A stretch of 7,028 bases of DNA from Clostridia bacterium (GCA_900766495.1 CAAFVM010000051.1:1-7028); one strand, 5' to 3'; shown: positions 1 through 6,780, numbered from the stretch's first letter. Numbers and translations: made by a program. The notes: generated by a model not told the origin, from the letters alone.

Positions 1-32
1 GACTGGAGTTCAGACGTGTGCTCTTCCGATCT
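1..32. other. Illumina sequencing adapter remnant (artefact)
   Basis: Bases 1-32 match, from memory, the Illumina TruSeq multiplexing read-2 adapter lacking its first two bases; it ends in the diagnostic CTCTTCCGATCT at 21-32. The reading frame of the downstream carboxyltransferase runs into it, and the GTG at 18 that could be taken as a start codon lies inside the adapter. Recognisable carboxyltransferase homology begins immediately afterwards, at the His codon at 33. This is untrimmed adapter at a contig end and should be removed or masked. Confidence 0.97.
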
Positions 33-809
33 CACAACACCACCGGCACCGGCGACATGATTAACCTTAAAGCAATCGAGGCGGGCTGCGACATTGTGGA
101 CTGCGCGCTTTCGGCAATGGGCAACGGTACTTCTCAACCCGCTACCGAGCCGTTGGTTGTTACTTTGCAGGGCACTCAATACGACACGGGCATCGACGTT
201 CAGAAGCTTATTCCCATAACCGAACATTTCAAAAAGGTTGCCGATAAGCTTGAAAAAGAGGGTTGGCTTAACCCCAACGTTCGCAAAATCAACGTTAACA
301 CTCTTAAATATCAGGTTCCCGGCGGAATGCTTTCCAACCTTATGGGGCAGCTTAAACAGCAGGGCAAACTCGATAAACTTGAAGAGGTTCTGGAAGAAGT
401 TCCTAACGTTCGTAAAGACTGCGGCTATCCTCCTCTGGTTACTCCGTCCAGCCAAATCGTGGGAACGCAAGCGGTTCTTAACGTTTTAAGCGGCGAGCGC
501 TATAAAATGGTCACCAAGGAATTTAAAAACCTGCTTCTCGGCGGTTACGGGCATTTGCCTGCGCCTTGCGACGAAGCTGTAGTAAAAAAATGCTGCGGCG
601 ATGCGAAGCCGGTTGTAGAAAACCTCGATATTCCCGAATACGACGCAATCAAGCAGAAGATGATGGAATATTACACGCAGGAAGAGGACGTTTTAACCTA
701 CGCGATGTTCCCCGAAGTTTCGGTGAATTTCTTCAAATATCGCCTTGCGCGCGATAAGGGTGTGGATAAAGACCTTGCGGACGACAAGAACAAGGTTTAT
801 CCCGTTTAA
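33..809 (+). CDS. oadA: Oxaloacetate decarboxylase alpha / pyruvate carboxylase subunit B-type carboxyltransferase, 5'-truncated
   Basis: This is the C-terminal 258 residues of a biotin-dependent carboxyltransferase, which moves a carboxyl group between carboxybiotin and pyruvate/oxaloacetate in the cytoplasm. The fragment opens with HNTTGTG, matching the family's HxHxTxG segment, whose second His is a metal ligand. KAIEAGCDIVDCALSAMGNG and TSQPATEP follow, both typical of the end of the TIM barrel. The rest is the conserved carboxylase C-terminal domain, ending in KNKVYPV. The N-terminal part of the barrel, with the first metal ligands (roughly 200 residues in homologues), is lost beyond the contig end. 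There is no biotinyl domain or MKM site after the conserved domain, so the biotin carrier must be a separate protein. Only one of its ten Ile codons is ATA, suggesting high expression. SurE starts six bases after its stop. It could equally be named PycB; the fragment does not separate the two. Confidence 0.9.
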   Translation, partial: HNTTGTGDMINLKAIEAGCDIVDCALSAMGNGTSQPATEPLVVTLQGTQYDTGIDVQKLIPITEHFKKVADKLEKEGWLNPNVRKINVNTLKYQVPGGMLSNLMGQLKQQGKLDKLEEVLEEVPNVRKDCGYPPLVTPSSQIVGTQAVLNVLSGERYKMVTKEFKNLLLGGYGHLPAPCDEAVVKKCCGDAKPVVENLDIPEYDAIKQKMMEYYTQEEDVLTYAMFPEVSVNFFKYRLARDKGVDKDLADDKNKVYPV

Positions 810-815
810 TAAATT

Positions 816-1634
816 ATGAATATACTCGTAAGTAACGACGACGGTATTAACGGCGAGGGTTTAATTACTCTCGCTTTAATGCTATCGGGCAAAGGACACA
901 CAGTAACGGTGGTTGCGCCGGACGGAAATCGTTCGGCGTTTTCTCACTCGCTTACTATCCGCCGCCCGTTCAAGGTGGTTAAAGTGGAAAATTACTGCGT
1001 GAAAAACGCCTATGCGGTAAGCGGTTCGCCCGCCGACTGCGTAAAATTCGCTTTAACCGAATTTAAAAACGAAAAATTCGATTTTGTATGCTCGGGCATA
1101 AACGCGGGGTCGAACATCGGCTCGGAGGTGGTTTACTCGGGCACGGTTTCGTGCGCGCTGGAAGCTAACTGTTTGGGATATAAATCGATGGCGTTTTCTT
1201 GCACCGCTTTTAAAGACATAAATTTTGAAAACGTGGGCAAGGTTTGCGCCGATATTTTCGATAAATTTTTGCCGTTCGTAAGCGATAAATACACGTTAAG
1301 CGTAAACGTGCCTAACCTTGCGCCCGAACAAATAAAAGGGGTTAAGGTAACCAAGCTCGGCGTTCAGCTGTATTCCGACGCATACGAAAAACGCGGCGAA
1401 AACGAATACGAGCTTGTGGGCGTTCCGCTCGACCACGATTACAACGAGCCCGATTGCGACGTTGAATGGATAAAGAAAAATTACGCCACGGTTACGCCCG
1501 TTTTGTGCGATAAAACCGCCTACGCCGCTATTACCGATATAAAAACTAAACTGTTTAACGGTTTAGCTTACGACGAAAAAATTTATCCGACTTGCGATTG
1601 TGCGGTTTCAGGAAAAAAAGAGGCGAAGCTGTGA
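816..1634 (+). CDS. surE: 5'/3'-nucleotidase SurE
   Basis: SurE is a cytoplasmic, metal-dependent phosphatase that dephosphorylates nucleoside 5'- and 3'-monophosphates (EC 3.1.3.5). The 272-residue product has the family hallmarks: N-terminal MNILVSNDDG with the metal-binding pair D8 and D9, PDGNRS with the conserved Ser at 40, SGINAGSN with the ligand Asn at 96, and YSGTVSCALEA at about 107-117. The length is slightly above the usual 245-265. The ATG start is fixed by the conserved N-terminus. No Shine-Dalgarno is evident: the six-base gap and the bases before it are A/T-rich, so translation may depend on coupling to the upstream gene or on an unstructured leader. Its last four bases overlap the start of the next gene as GTGA. 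Six of 13 Ile codons are ATA, unlike the carboxyltransferase upstream. Confidence 0.96.
   Translation: MNILVSNDDGINGEGLITLALMLSGKGHTVTVVAPDGNRSAFSHSLTIRRPFKVVKVENYCVKNAYAVSGSPADCVKFALTEFKNEKFDFVCSGINAGSNIGSEVVYSGTVSCALEANCLGYKSMAFSCTAFKDINFENVGKVCADIFDKFLPFVSDKYTLSVNVPNLAPEQIKGVKVTKLGVQLYSDAYEKRGENEYELVGVPLDHDYNEPDCDVEWIKKNYATVTPVLCDKTAYAAITDIKTKLFNGLAYDEKIYPTCDCAVSGKKEAKL
1619..1623 (+). promoter_or_regulatory. Ribosome binding site for the HI0933-family flavoprotein gene
   Basis: AGAGG lies seven bases before GTG at 1631, inside the last codons of surE. It supports GTG 1631 over the in-frame TTG at 1592, which would add 13 residues ahead of the dinucleotide-binding fold. The GTG overlaps the surE TGA as GTGA, an arrangement typical of translational coupling. 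Confidence 0.75.
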
Positions 1635-2851
1635 ATACCGTCGTTATCGGTGGCGGCGCCGCCGGAATGCTTGCCGCTTATTTAAGGAAAATAGCGGGCG
1701 AAAACGTTATTTTGCTTGAAAAAAACGAAAAGTTGGGCAAAAAAATGTATATAACCGGCAAGGGGCGGTGCAACGTTACCAACGACTGCGACGAAAGCGA
1801 ATTTTTGCAGAACGTGGTCAGCAACTCGCCGTTTATGCGCAGCGCGGTTTACGCCTTTCCGCCCGAAAAACTTATGCAATTTTTAACCGCGGGCGGGCTT
1901 AACATAAAAACCGAGCGCGGAAACAGGGTATTTCCGCTTTCCGATAAATCATCCGACGTAATAAAATGTTTTAAAACATATCTCGATACGTCCGGCGTAC
2001 AAATCGAATATAATACGACCGCGCTAAAAATCAACGCTGAAAACGGAGCCGTCAAGTCGGTTTTAACCGATAAAGGCGAAATTTTTTGCGACGAAGTTAT
2101 AGTTTGTACGGGTGGCAAAAGCTATCCGACAACCGGCAGCACGGGCGACGGATATAAGTTTGCAGAAGAACTGGGGCATACGGTTATAAAACCGCGCGCC
2201 GCGCTCGTGGGGCTTGAACTTTCGGGCGGCGATTTCGCGAGTTTAAGCGGGCTTACACTTAAAAACGCGGGCATTACCGTGTTTAAAAACGGCAAAAAAT
2301 TTCACGATGACTTCGGCGAATTTCTGTTCACTCACCACGGGGCGAGCGGTCCTACCGTTTTGTCTGCTTCCAGCTTTATAGGCGCGGGCGGCGACGGAAA
2401 CTACGAAATAAGCGTGGATTTGAAACCCGCGCTCGACGAGAAAACGCTTGACGCGCGCGTGCTTCGCGATTTTGCCGAATTTAAGGGCAAGGCTCTTAAA
2501 AATTCGCTCGATAAACTTCTGCCGAAAAGCCTTATAAAATTCGTTATAACATACGCCGGGTTAAGCGGCGATAAGAAAAACGGCGAAATTACCGCGGCCG
2601 AGCGTAAAAAACTTGTATGCACTCTTAAAAATCTGCGTTTTAAAGTGGTAAAAACCCGTCCGCTTGAAGAAGCCATAGTTACGGGCGGCGGCGTTTGCGT
2701 GAAAGAAGTCAACCCAAAAACAATGGAAAGCAAGCTTGTTAAAGGCTTGTATTTTGCGGGCGAGGTGCTTGACGTCGACGCGCTTACCGGCGGGTTCAAC
2801 CTGCAGTGTGCTTTTTCCACGGCTTACCTTGCGGGCAGGGGCGATTTATAA
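1631..2851 (+). CDS. HI0933-family NAD(P)/FAD-dependent oxidoreductase
   Basis: This 406-residue cytoplasmic flavoprotein belongs to the HI0933/YhiN group, also annotated as 'aminoacetone oxidase family' or BaiN-like. The N-terminal Rossmann fold is clear: VVIGGGAAG (residues 4-12), with the acidic residue ending the second strand at E30 in VILLEKN. It is followed by the family signature GKKMYITGKGRCNVTN (36-51). The C-terminus carries the second FAD-contact region, with TGGGV, then GLYFAGEVLDVDALTGG and FNLQCAFSTAYLAG. The physiological substrate is unknown for most members. BaiN of bile-acid-transforming clostridia is one characterised relative, but nothing here indicates bile-acid chemistry. 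The start is GTG, set by the RBS at 1619-1623 and the beginning of the fold. A position just before cmk is common in Clostridia, as far as I recall. The 96 bases to cmk contain no clear terminator. Confidence 0.92.
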   Translation: MNTVVIGGGAAGMLAAYLRKIAGENVILLEKNEKLGKKMYITGKGRCNVTNDCDESEFLQNVVSNSPFMRSAVYAFPPEKLMQFLTAGGLNIKTERGNRVFPLSDKSSDVIKCFKTYLDTSGVQIEYNTTALKINAENGAVKSVLTDKGEIFCDEVIVCTGGKSYPTTGSTGDGYKFAEELGHTVIKPRAALVGLELSGGDFASLSGLTLKNAGITVFKNGKKFHDDFGEFLFTHHGASGPTVLSASSFIGAGGDGNYEISVDLKPALDEKTLDARVLRDFAEFKGKALKNSLDKLLPKSLIKFVITYAGLSGDKKNGEITAAERKKLVCTLKNLRFKVVKTRPLEEAIVTGGGVCVKEVNPKTMESKLVKGLYFAGEVLDVDALTGGFNLQCAFSTAYLAGRGDL

Positions 2852-2947
2852 ATTTTGCTCGGCGATTTCGATAAGCAAATTATAAGCGCAAAACTTTTTC
2901 AAACCTTAATAAAATTACGAAAAACAGGAAAAAATTTATATAATAAT

Positions 2948-3619
2948 ATGATAAACATAGCGATTGACGGACCGTCCGGGAGCGGCAAATCGACCGTAGC
3001 GAAAATTCTTTCGCAAAAACTGAATATACTTTACCTCGATACCGGGGCGATGTACCGCGCGTGCGGGCTTAAAGCTAAAAGACTTGGCGTTTCGCCGTCC
3101 GACGAAAAAGCGGTTTCTTCTTTTATAGGGGATATAAACATAAAAATAGTTTACGAGGGCGGCGCGCAGCACACTTATCTCGACGGTGCCGACGTTTCGT
3201 CCGACATAAGAATAAACGAAATTTCAAGATATGCTTCCGATATTTCGGCTCTTAAAATCGTGCGCGAAAAAATGGTTGAAATGCAGCGCAAAGTAGCCGC
3301 CGAACAGCCTTGCGTTCTTGACGGGCGCGACATATGCGCATACGTGCTTCCCAACGCGAAATATAAGTTTTTTATGACGGCAAAGCCCGAAATTCGCGCC
3401 GAACGCCGCGTAAAAGAGCTTATTCGGCGCGGGCAGACCGCCGATTTTAGCACTATTTTAAGCGAAATAAACGCCCGCGATTATAACGACAGCCATCGTG
3501 CGGTATCGCCGCTTAAACAAGCCGACGACGCCGAGCTTATCGATACGTCGTTTATGACGGCGGATGAAGTTGCCGACTATATTATAAATATAGTAAAAAA
3601 CGGCGAAAATATTAAATAA
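2948..3619 (+). CDS. cmk: (d)CMP kinase (cytidylate kinase)
   Basis: Cmk phosphorylates CMP and dCMP to the diphosphates using ATP (EC 2.7.4.25), feeding CTP/dCTP synthesis and recycling CMP released in phospholipid synthesis. The 223-residue product has the P-loop GPSGSGKST (residues 8-16), the substrate-site motif DTGAMYR (31-37), DGRDI (125-129), the lid region with RAERR (150-154), and the family signature ARDYNDSHRAVSPL (176-189). Length is normal for bacterial Cmk. ATG 2948 is chosen because MINIAIDGPSG aligns with known N-termini; an in-frame TTG at 2855 would add 31 unrelated residues. An unusual detail is Cys130 after GRDI, where Gly or Thr is common. The nearest purine-rich site (AGGA, 2926-2929) is 18 bases from the ATG, so the ribosome binding site is weak. 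A 39-base gap with a small hairpin precedes plsC. Confidence 0.95.
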   Translation: MINIAIDGPSGSGKSTVAKILSQKLNILYLDTGAMYRACGLKAKRLGVSPSDEKAVSSFIGDINIKIVYEGGAQHTYLDGADVSSDIRINEISRYASDISALKIVREKMVEMQRKVAAEQPCVLDGRDICAYVLPNAKYKFFMTAKPEIRAERRVKELIRRGQTADFSTILSEINARDYNDSHRAVSPLKQADDAELIDTSFMTADEVADYIINIVKNGENIK

Positions 3620-3630
3620 AAATAAAAAGT

Positions 3631-3646
3631 TCGGGTAAACGCCCGA
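3631..3646 (+). promoter_or_regulatory. Small hairpin between cmk and plsC
   Basis: TCGGGT and GCCCGA (3631-3636 and 3641-3646) pair through six positions, one of them G-U, around an AAAC loop, 12 bases before the plsC ATG. Only three T bases follow, so it is a poor intrinsic terminator. It might attenuate the transcript, protect the mRNA or affect plsC initiation; it may also be chance. Confidence 0.3.
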
Positions 3647-3658
3647 TTTAACGTTACG

Positions 3659-4528
3659 ATGAGTTTTTATTCTTTTATACGCCCGCTCGGCGAATTGTGG
3701 GTTAAAATCTGCCACCCGTATGAAGTTATAGGCAAAGAACGGCTGCCGGAAGAGGGAAATTTAGTGGTTATATGCAACCATCTGGGGCTTGCCGACGTGC
3801 CTATGGTAGCCACTATGTTTAAAGGCAAAACATATTTTATGGCTAAAAAAGAGTGGTTCGATAAAAAGGCGCGCGCAAAATTGTTTACAAGCCTGGGCGC
3901 AATCTCCGTAGACCGCGAGCATGCCGATGTGGAAAGCATTAAAAAATGCCTTAAAGTTTTAAAAAACGACGGCAGACTGTGCGTTTTTCCGGAGGGAACT
4001 CGCAACAAAAGCGGCACCACCGAAATTATGCCTTTTCACGGCGGCGCGGGAATACTCGCGTTTAAAACCAAAGCTAAAGTTTTGCCCCTTTGCATATTCG
4101 AAAAACCGCGCACTTTCAAAAAAAATTACATTTATGTGGGCGAAACGTTCGATTTTTCGGAATTTCAGGGCAACCACCTTTCGGGGGCGGAACTTAACGA
4201 CGCTCTTACAAAGAAAATGTTTGAAGAAGAAGTTAAAACACGCGAACAGCTGCGCCTTTGGGTAAAAGAAAATCGCCCGAAATATTTTTTGCAAGCCGAA
4301 AAGCGTGTGCAGAAAGAGGTTGTTAAATTGCAGAAAAAGGCGGAAAAGAACGGGCAGAAAGCCTTGCTTACCGCCGAAAAATCTTCGCAAAGCAATATGA
4401 CGGGTTCCGCATTCGGCGCCGAAAAGCCGGCGATGCGTCCGGGGGACGGTGCCGCTCGGAAAACCGTCGAAACAACCGTGTTAAAAACATCGGAAAACGG
4501 CGAAAGCGAAAAAAAGGGTAACGTATAA
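3659..4528 (+). CDS. plsC: PlsC-family lysophospholipid (1-acyl-sn-glycerol-3-phosphate) acyltransferase with long charged C-terminal tail
   Basis: The product probably acylates lysophosphatidic acid at the sn-2 position to give phosphatidic acid at the inner face of the membrane. The four acyltransferase blocks are visible: the catalytic NHLGLADVP with H41 and D46 (HX4D), the KEWFDKK/GAISVDR region (64-86), FPEGTR (110-115), and VLPLCIF (141-147). The catalytic domain ends near residue 200. About 90 further residues follow that are not part of the usual domain: a Lys/Glu-rich stretch likely to be helical (about 213-248), then a low-complexity, probably disordered end rich in Ser, Thr, Gly, Lys and Glu. 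This makes it 289 residues against roughly 200-250 for typical members. No strong membrane span is seen, as is usual for this group. No Shine-Dalgarno is evident before ATG 3659. The stop is two bases from the next gene. Placement after cmk is a familiar clostridial order. Exact acyl-acceptor specificity cannot be read from sequence. Confidence 0.9.
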   Translation: MSFYSFIRPLGELWVKICHPYEVIGKERLPEEGNLVVICNHLGLADVPMVATMFKGKTYFMAKKEWFDKKARAKLFTSLGAISVDREHADVESIKKCLKVLKNDGRLCVFPEGTRNKSGTTEIMPFHGGAGILAFKTKAKVLPLCIFEKPRTFKKNYIYVGETFDFSEFQGNHLSGAELNDALTKKMFEEEVKTREQLRLWVKENRPKYFLQAEKRVQKEVVKLQKKAEKNGQKALLTAEKSSQSNMTGSAFGAEKPAMRPGDGAARKTVETTVLKTSENGESEKKGNV

Positions 4529-4530
4529 AA

Positions 4531-6714
4531 ATGCAGGTGGTTGTTTCAAAGTTCAACGGTTTTTGCCAAGGCGTTACGCGCGCGGTAAAAACGGCCGAAG
4601 AAACTTGCGAAAAACATGGCGGCGCACTGCTTCTGGGCGAGATTATTCATAACGAAAGCGTAACCGCCTCGCTTGAAAAAAAAGGCGCTCGCATAATTTC
4701 TTCGCCCGAAGAAGCGAAAGCCGGCGACGAGGTTATAATCCGCTCGCACGGGGAACCGCTTTCCACTTTTAAAATTTTAGAAGAGCGGGGCGCGAAAATA
4801 ATAGATTGCACCTGTCCGTTCGTCCGCCGCACGCAGGAAATCGTTAAAAAATATTCCGAACTCGGCTATGCGGTTATAATAGTAGGCAAGCGCGACCACC
4901 CGGAGGTGTTCGGAGTTAAGGGCTGGTGCGCTGGCGAAGTTGAAATTACCGACGGCGAAACCGTAGATTTTCCATCGCTTTGGGGTAAAAAAGTATGCGT
5001 GGTGGCTCAAACCACCTTTTCGAACGAAAAATTTAACGTTTTTTTGCAAAAATTTCCTAAAAATCGCTTTCAAACAGTTGAGATTTTCGATACAATTTGT
5101 TATACTACTAAAAGGCGACAGGAAGAAGCCGAGCGTCTTTCATCCACCTGCGATTGCGTAATAGTTATAGGCAGTAAACGCAGCAGCAACACTATGAAGC
5201 TGTATGAGATCTGCAAGAAACGTTGCGCGAACGTGGTTATGGCAGAGAACGCGGGCGAACTTAACTGCGAAAAATTTGTATCATTTAATAAGGTTGGTAT
5301 CGTTGCCGGGGCGTCAACGCCGTCGGAACGGTCGATGGAGGTTTTCTTAACTATGGAAAATATTACCGAAGCTACTGAAATCAAAGTAAACGAACAAGCT
5401 GAAGTAAAACAAGAAGAACCCGCCGCTGAAGTTGCGGCAGAGGTTGTTAAGCCGATGAGCGAAATGGAAGAAGCCGTCGCGAAAATGGACGACAAACAGA
5501 CCAAATTCAGAAGAGGTCAAAAAATAACGGCTACTATTTCTTCGGCTACGGACGAGGGCTTGGCGGTTTATATCAGTAACACTAAAAAAGAAATCCTCTT
5601 GCCGAAAGACGAAATCGACTGCGAAAGTTACGATAAAGCGGTTTATCAGGCTAAAGTCGGCGAAGAAATTCAGGTTAAAATCGTTGGTCTTAACCCCGTT
5701 CAGCTTTCCGAAAAAGCCATTAAGCGCGATATAGAAGAAGAAAAAGCCATTAAGGAGCTTGAGGGCGGCGAGAAAGAATTTTCGGTCGTTGTCGACGGCT
5801 TCAATAAGGGCGGTCTTATCGGTCATTACTGCGGATTCGAAGTATTCGTTCCGTCTTCGCAGATTCGTATAGGGTTTGTTAAAGAACTCGATAAATATGT
5901 TGGTAAGACTTTAAGACTTAAAGCCGAAAAAATAGAAACCGGCAGACGTAAACAAATCGTCGCTTCGCAGCGCGTTATTCTCGAAGCCGAGAAAGCCGCT
6001 CGCGATGCCGAAAGGGCAGCTAAAGAAGAAGAATTCTTCAGCGCCGTTTCCGTCGGCGACATCATCAAAGGCACCGTCGTTCGCTTCGCAAGCTTCGGCG
6101 CGTTTGTTGACGTAAACGGTATCGACTGCCTCGCTCATATTTCCGACCTTTCCTGGACGGGTTGCAATTCTCCTGCCGACGTTTTGGAAATCGGTAAAGA
6201 GTATGAATTCAAAGTTCTTAAATGCGATAAAGAAACCAAGAAAGTTTCTCTCGGCTATAAACAGCTTCAGAGCAGACCTTGGGATTTGGTTCCCGGCAAA
6301 TATATGGTCGGCGACGTTATAAAGGGCAAAGTTGTTCGCATCGTTCCGTTCGGAGCGTTTGTTGAAATCGAAAAAGGCGTTGACGGTTTGGTTCACGTTT
6401 CGCAGATTTCTCACGAATGGCTTGAAAATCCCACTTCGGTACTTAAAGTAGGCGAAGAGGTTGAAGCTAAAATTATTGCTATCGACCACGAGAAAGAGAA
6501 AATCACCCTTTCTATCAAGGCTATGACGCCCGCTCCCGAAAATGCCGCTAAAGCGCCCAGAAGAGAGAGGACCGAAAACGGCGATGAAGAAAAGGCTCAT
6601 AAATCCAGAAAACCCAGAACCGATTCCGTTGACGACGGCGGCGTAAGGGAATGGAAAGACGAGTCGGACGGCGGCGTTTCTATTGCCGAACTTCTTGCCA
6701 ACAACAATAAGTAA
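4531..6714 (+). CDS. ispH/rpsA: Bifunctional 4-hydroxy-3-methylbut-2-enyl diphosphate reductase (IspH) / ribosomal protein S1
   Basis: This 727-residue fusion joins two unrelated functions. Residues 1 to about 274 are IspH, the [4Fe-4S] enzyme ending the MEP pathway by reducing HMBPP to IPP and DMAPP. The cluster cysteines are C12 (GFCQGV), C95 (CTCPFV) and C190 (DTIC). H40 (IIHN), H123 and E125 (DHPEV), QTTF (160-163), SSNT (218-221) and GASTPS (260-265) form the active site. After a Glu/Ala/Val/Lys-rich linker (about 280-325) come four S1 RNA-binding domains at about 327-397, 412-482, 507-577 and 592-664. The last two are canonical (GxVVRxxxFGAFV), the first most divergent. A charged, probably disordered tail ends in SIAELLANNNK. 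S1 helps mRNA bind the 30S subunit. Such fusions are well known in Clostridia. AAAGGG at 4513-4518 is the likely RBS, spaced 12 bases. An internal start at 5353 is discussed separately. Confidence 0.96.
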   Translation: MQVVVSKFNGFCQGVTRAVKTAEETCEKHGGALLLGEIIHNESVTASLEKKGARIISSPEEAKAGDEVIIRSHGEPLSTFKILEERGAKIIDCTCPFVRRTQEIVKKYSELGYAVIIVGKRDHPEVFGVKGWCAGEVEITDGETVDFPSLWGKKVCVVAQTTFSNEKFNVFLQKFPKNRFQTVEIFDTICYTTKRRQEEAERLSSTCDCVIVIGSKRSSNTMKLYEICKKRCANVVMAENAGELNCEKFVSFNKVGIVAGASTPSERSMEVFLTMENITEATEIKVNEQAEVKQEEPAAEVAAEVVKPMSEMEEAVAKMDDKQTKFRRGQKITATISSATDEGLAVYISNTKKEILLPKDEIDCESYDKAVYQAKVGEEIQVKIVGLNPVQLSEKAIKRDIEEEKAIKELEGGEKEFSVVVDGFNKGGLIGHYCGFEVFVPSSQIRIGFVKELDKYVGKTLRLKAEKIETGRRKQIVASQRVILEAEKAARDAERAAKEEEFFSAVSVGDIIKGTVVRFASFGAFVDVNGIDCLAHISDLSWTGCNSPADVLEIGKEYEFKVLKCDKETKKVSLGYKQLQSRPWDLVPGKYMVGDVIKGKVVRIVPFGAFVEIEKGVDGLVHVSQISHEWLENPTSVLKVGEEVEAKIIAIDHEKEKITLSIKAMTPAPENAAKAPRRERTENGDEEKAHKSRKPRTDSVDDGGVREWKDESDGGVSIAELLANNNK
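5337..5355 (+). promoter_or_regulatory. Candidate internal ribosome binding site and ATG for a stand-alone S1
   Basis: GGAGG (5337-5341) lies 11 bases before an in-frame ATG (5353-5355), which encodes Met275 of the fusion. The position is the exact end of the IspH domain. Initiation here would give a 453-residue protein with all four S1 domains. It is the most complete Shine-Dalgarno I found next to a start codon in the window, though the spacing is somewhat long. It could also be a coincidence of the Met-Glu-Val codons that spell it. Confidence 0.4.
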
Positions 6715-6735
6715 TTAGATTTTAAATTAAATATT

Positions 6736-6768
6736 AAACGACCTTGCATTTTTGCAAGGTCGTTTTTT
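6736..6768 (+). terminator. Rho-independent terminator after ispH/rpsA
   Basis: AACGACCTTGCA (6737-6748) pairs perfectly with TGCAAGGTCGTT (6753-6764) around a TTTT loop. A further A-T pair extends the stem to 13 base pairs, and six Ts run from 6763 to 6768. It begins 22 bases after the ispH/rpsA stop and ends the transcript. The left flank has only three As, so it is less suited to termination from the opposite strand. Confidence 0.93.
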
Positions 6769-6780
6769 GTGTTCTTTTGC

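Noticed and set aside
18..32. GTG at 18 as start of the carboxyltransferase
   Set aside because: It lies inside adapter sequence; homologues have about 200 more N-terminal residues.
1592..1630. TTG 1592 as the start of the HI0933-family gene
   Set aside because: GTG 1631 has a well-spaced AGAGG and begins directly at the Rossmann fold; the upstream 13 residues are surE codons read in another frame.
2939..2944. Perfect TATAAT as a cmk promoter
   Set aside because: It ends four bases before the ATG, so transcription would start at or after the start codon. No good -35 box is found 16-18 bases upstream (2915-2920 is TTACGA). It is probably chance in A/T-rich sequence.
2855..2947. TTG 2855 as the cmk start
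   Set aside because: The extra 31 residues do not resemble Cmk, and the conserved N-terminus begins at ATG 2948.
5911..6600. Long minus-strand open frame (229 codons) opposite the S1 domains
   Set aside because: The + strand frame is an unmistakable S1 protein. The antisense frame is Phe/Asn/Arg-rich, as expected from reverse-reading Lys/Glu/Val-rich codons, and has no recognisable motif. The same applies to the antisense frames at 5347-5826, 5100-5504, 3959-4390 and 2401-2820.
33..6714. Novel multi-gene system (defence, secondary metabolism, mobile element)
   Set aside because: All six genes belong to recognised housekeeping families in a common clostridial arrangement; no unknown gene of meaningful size remains.
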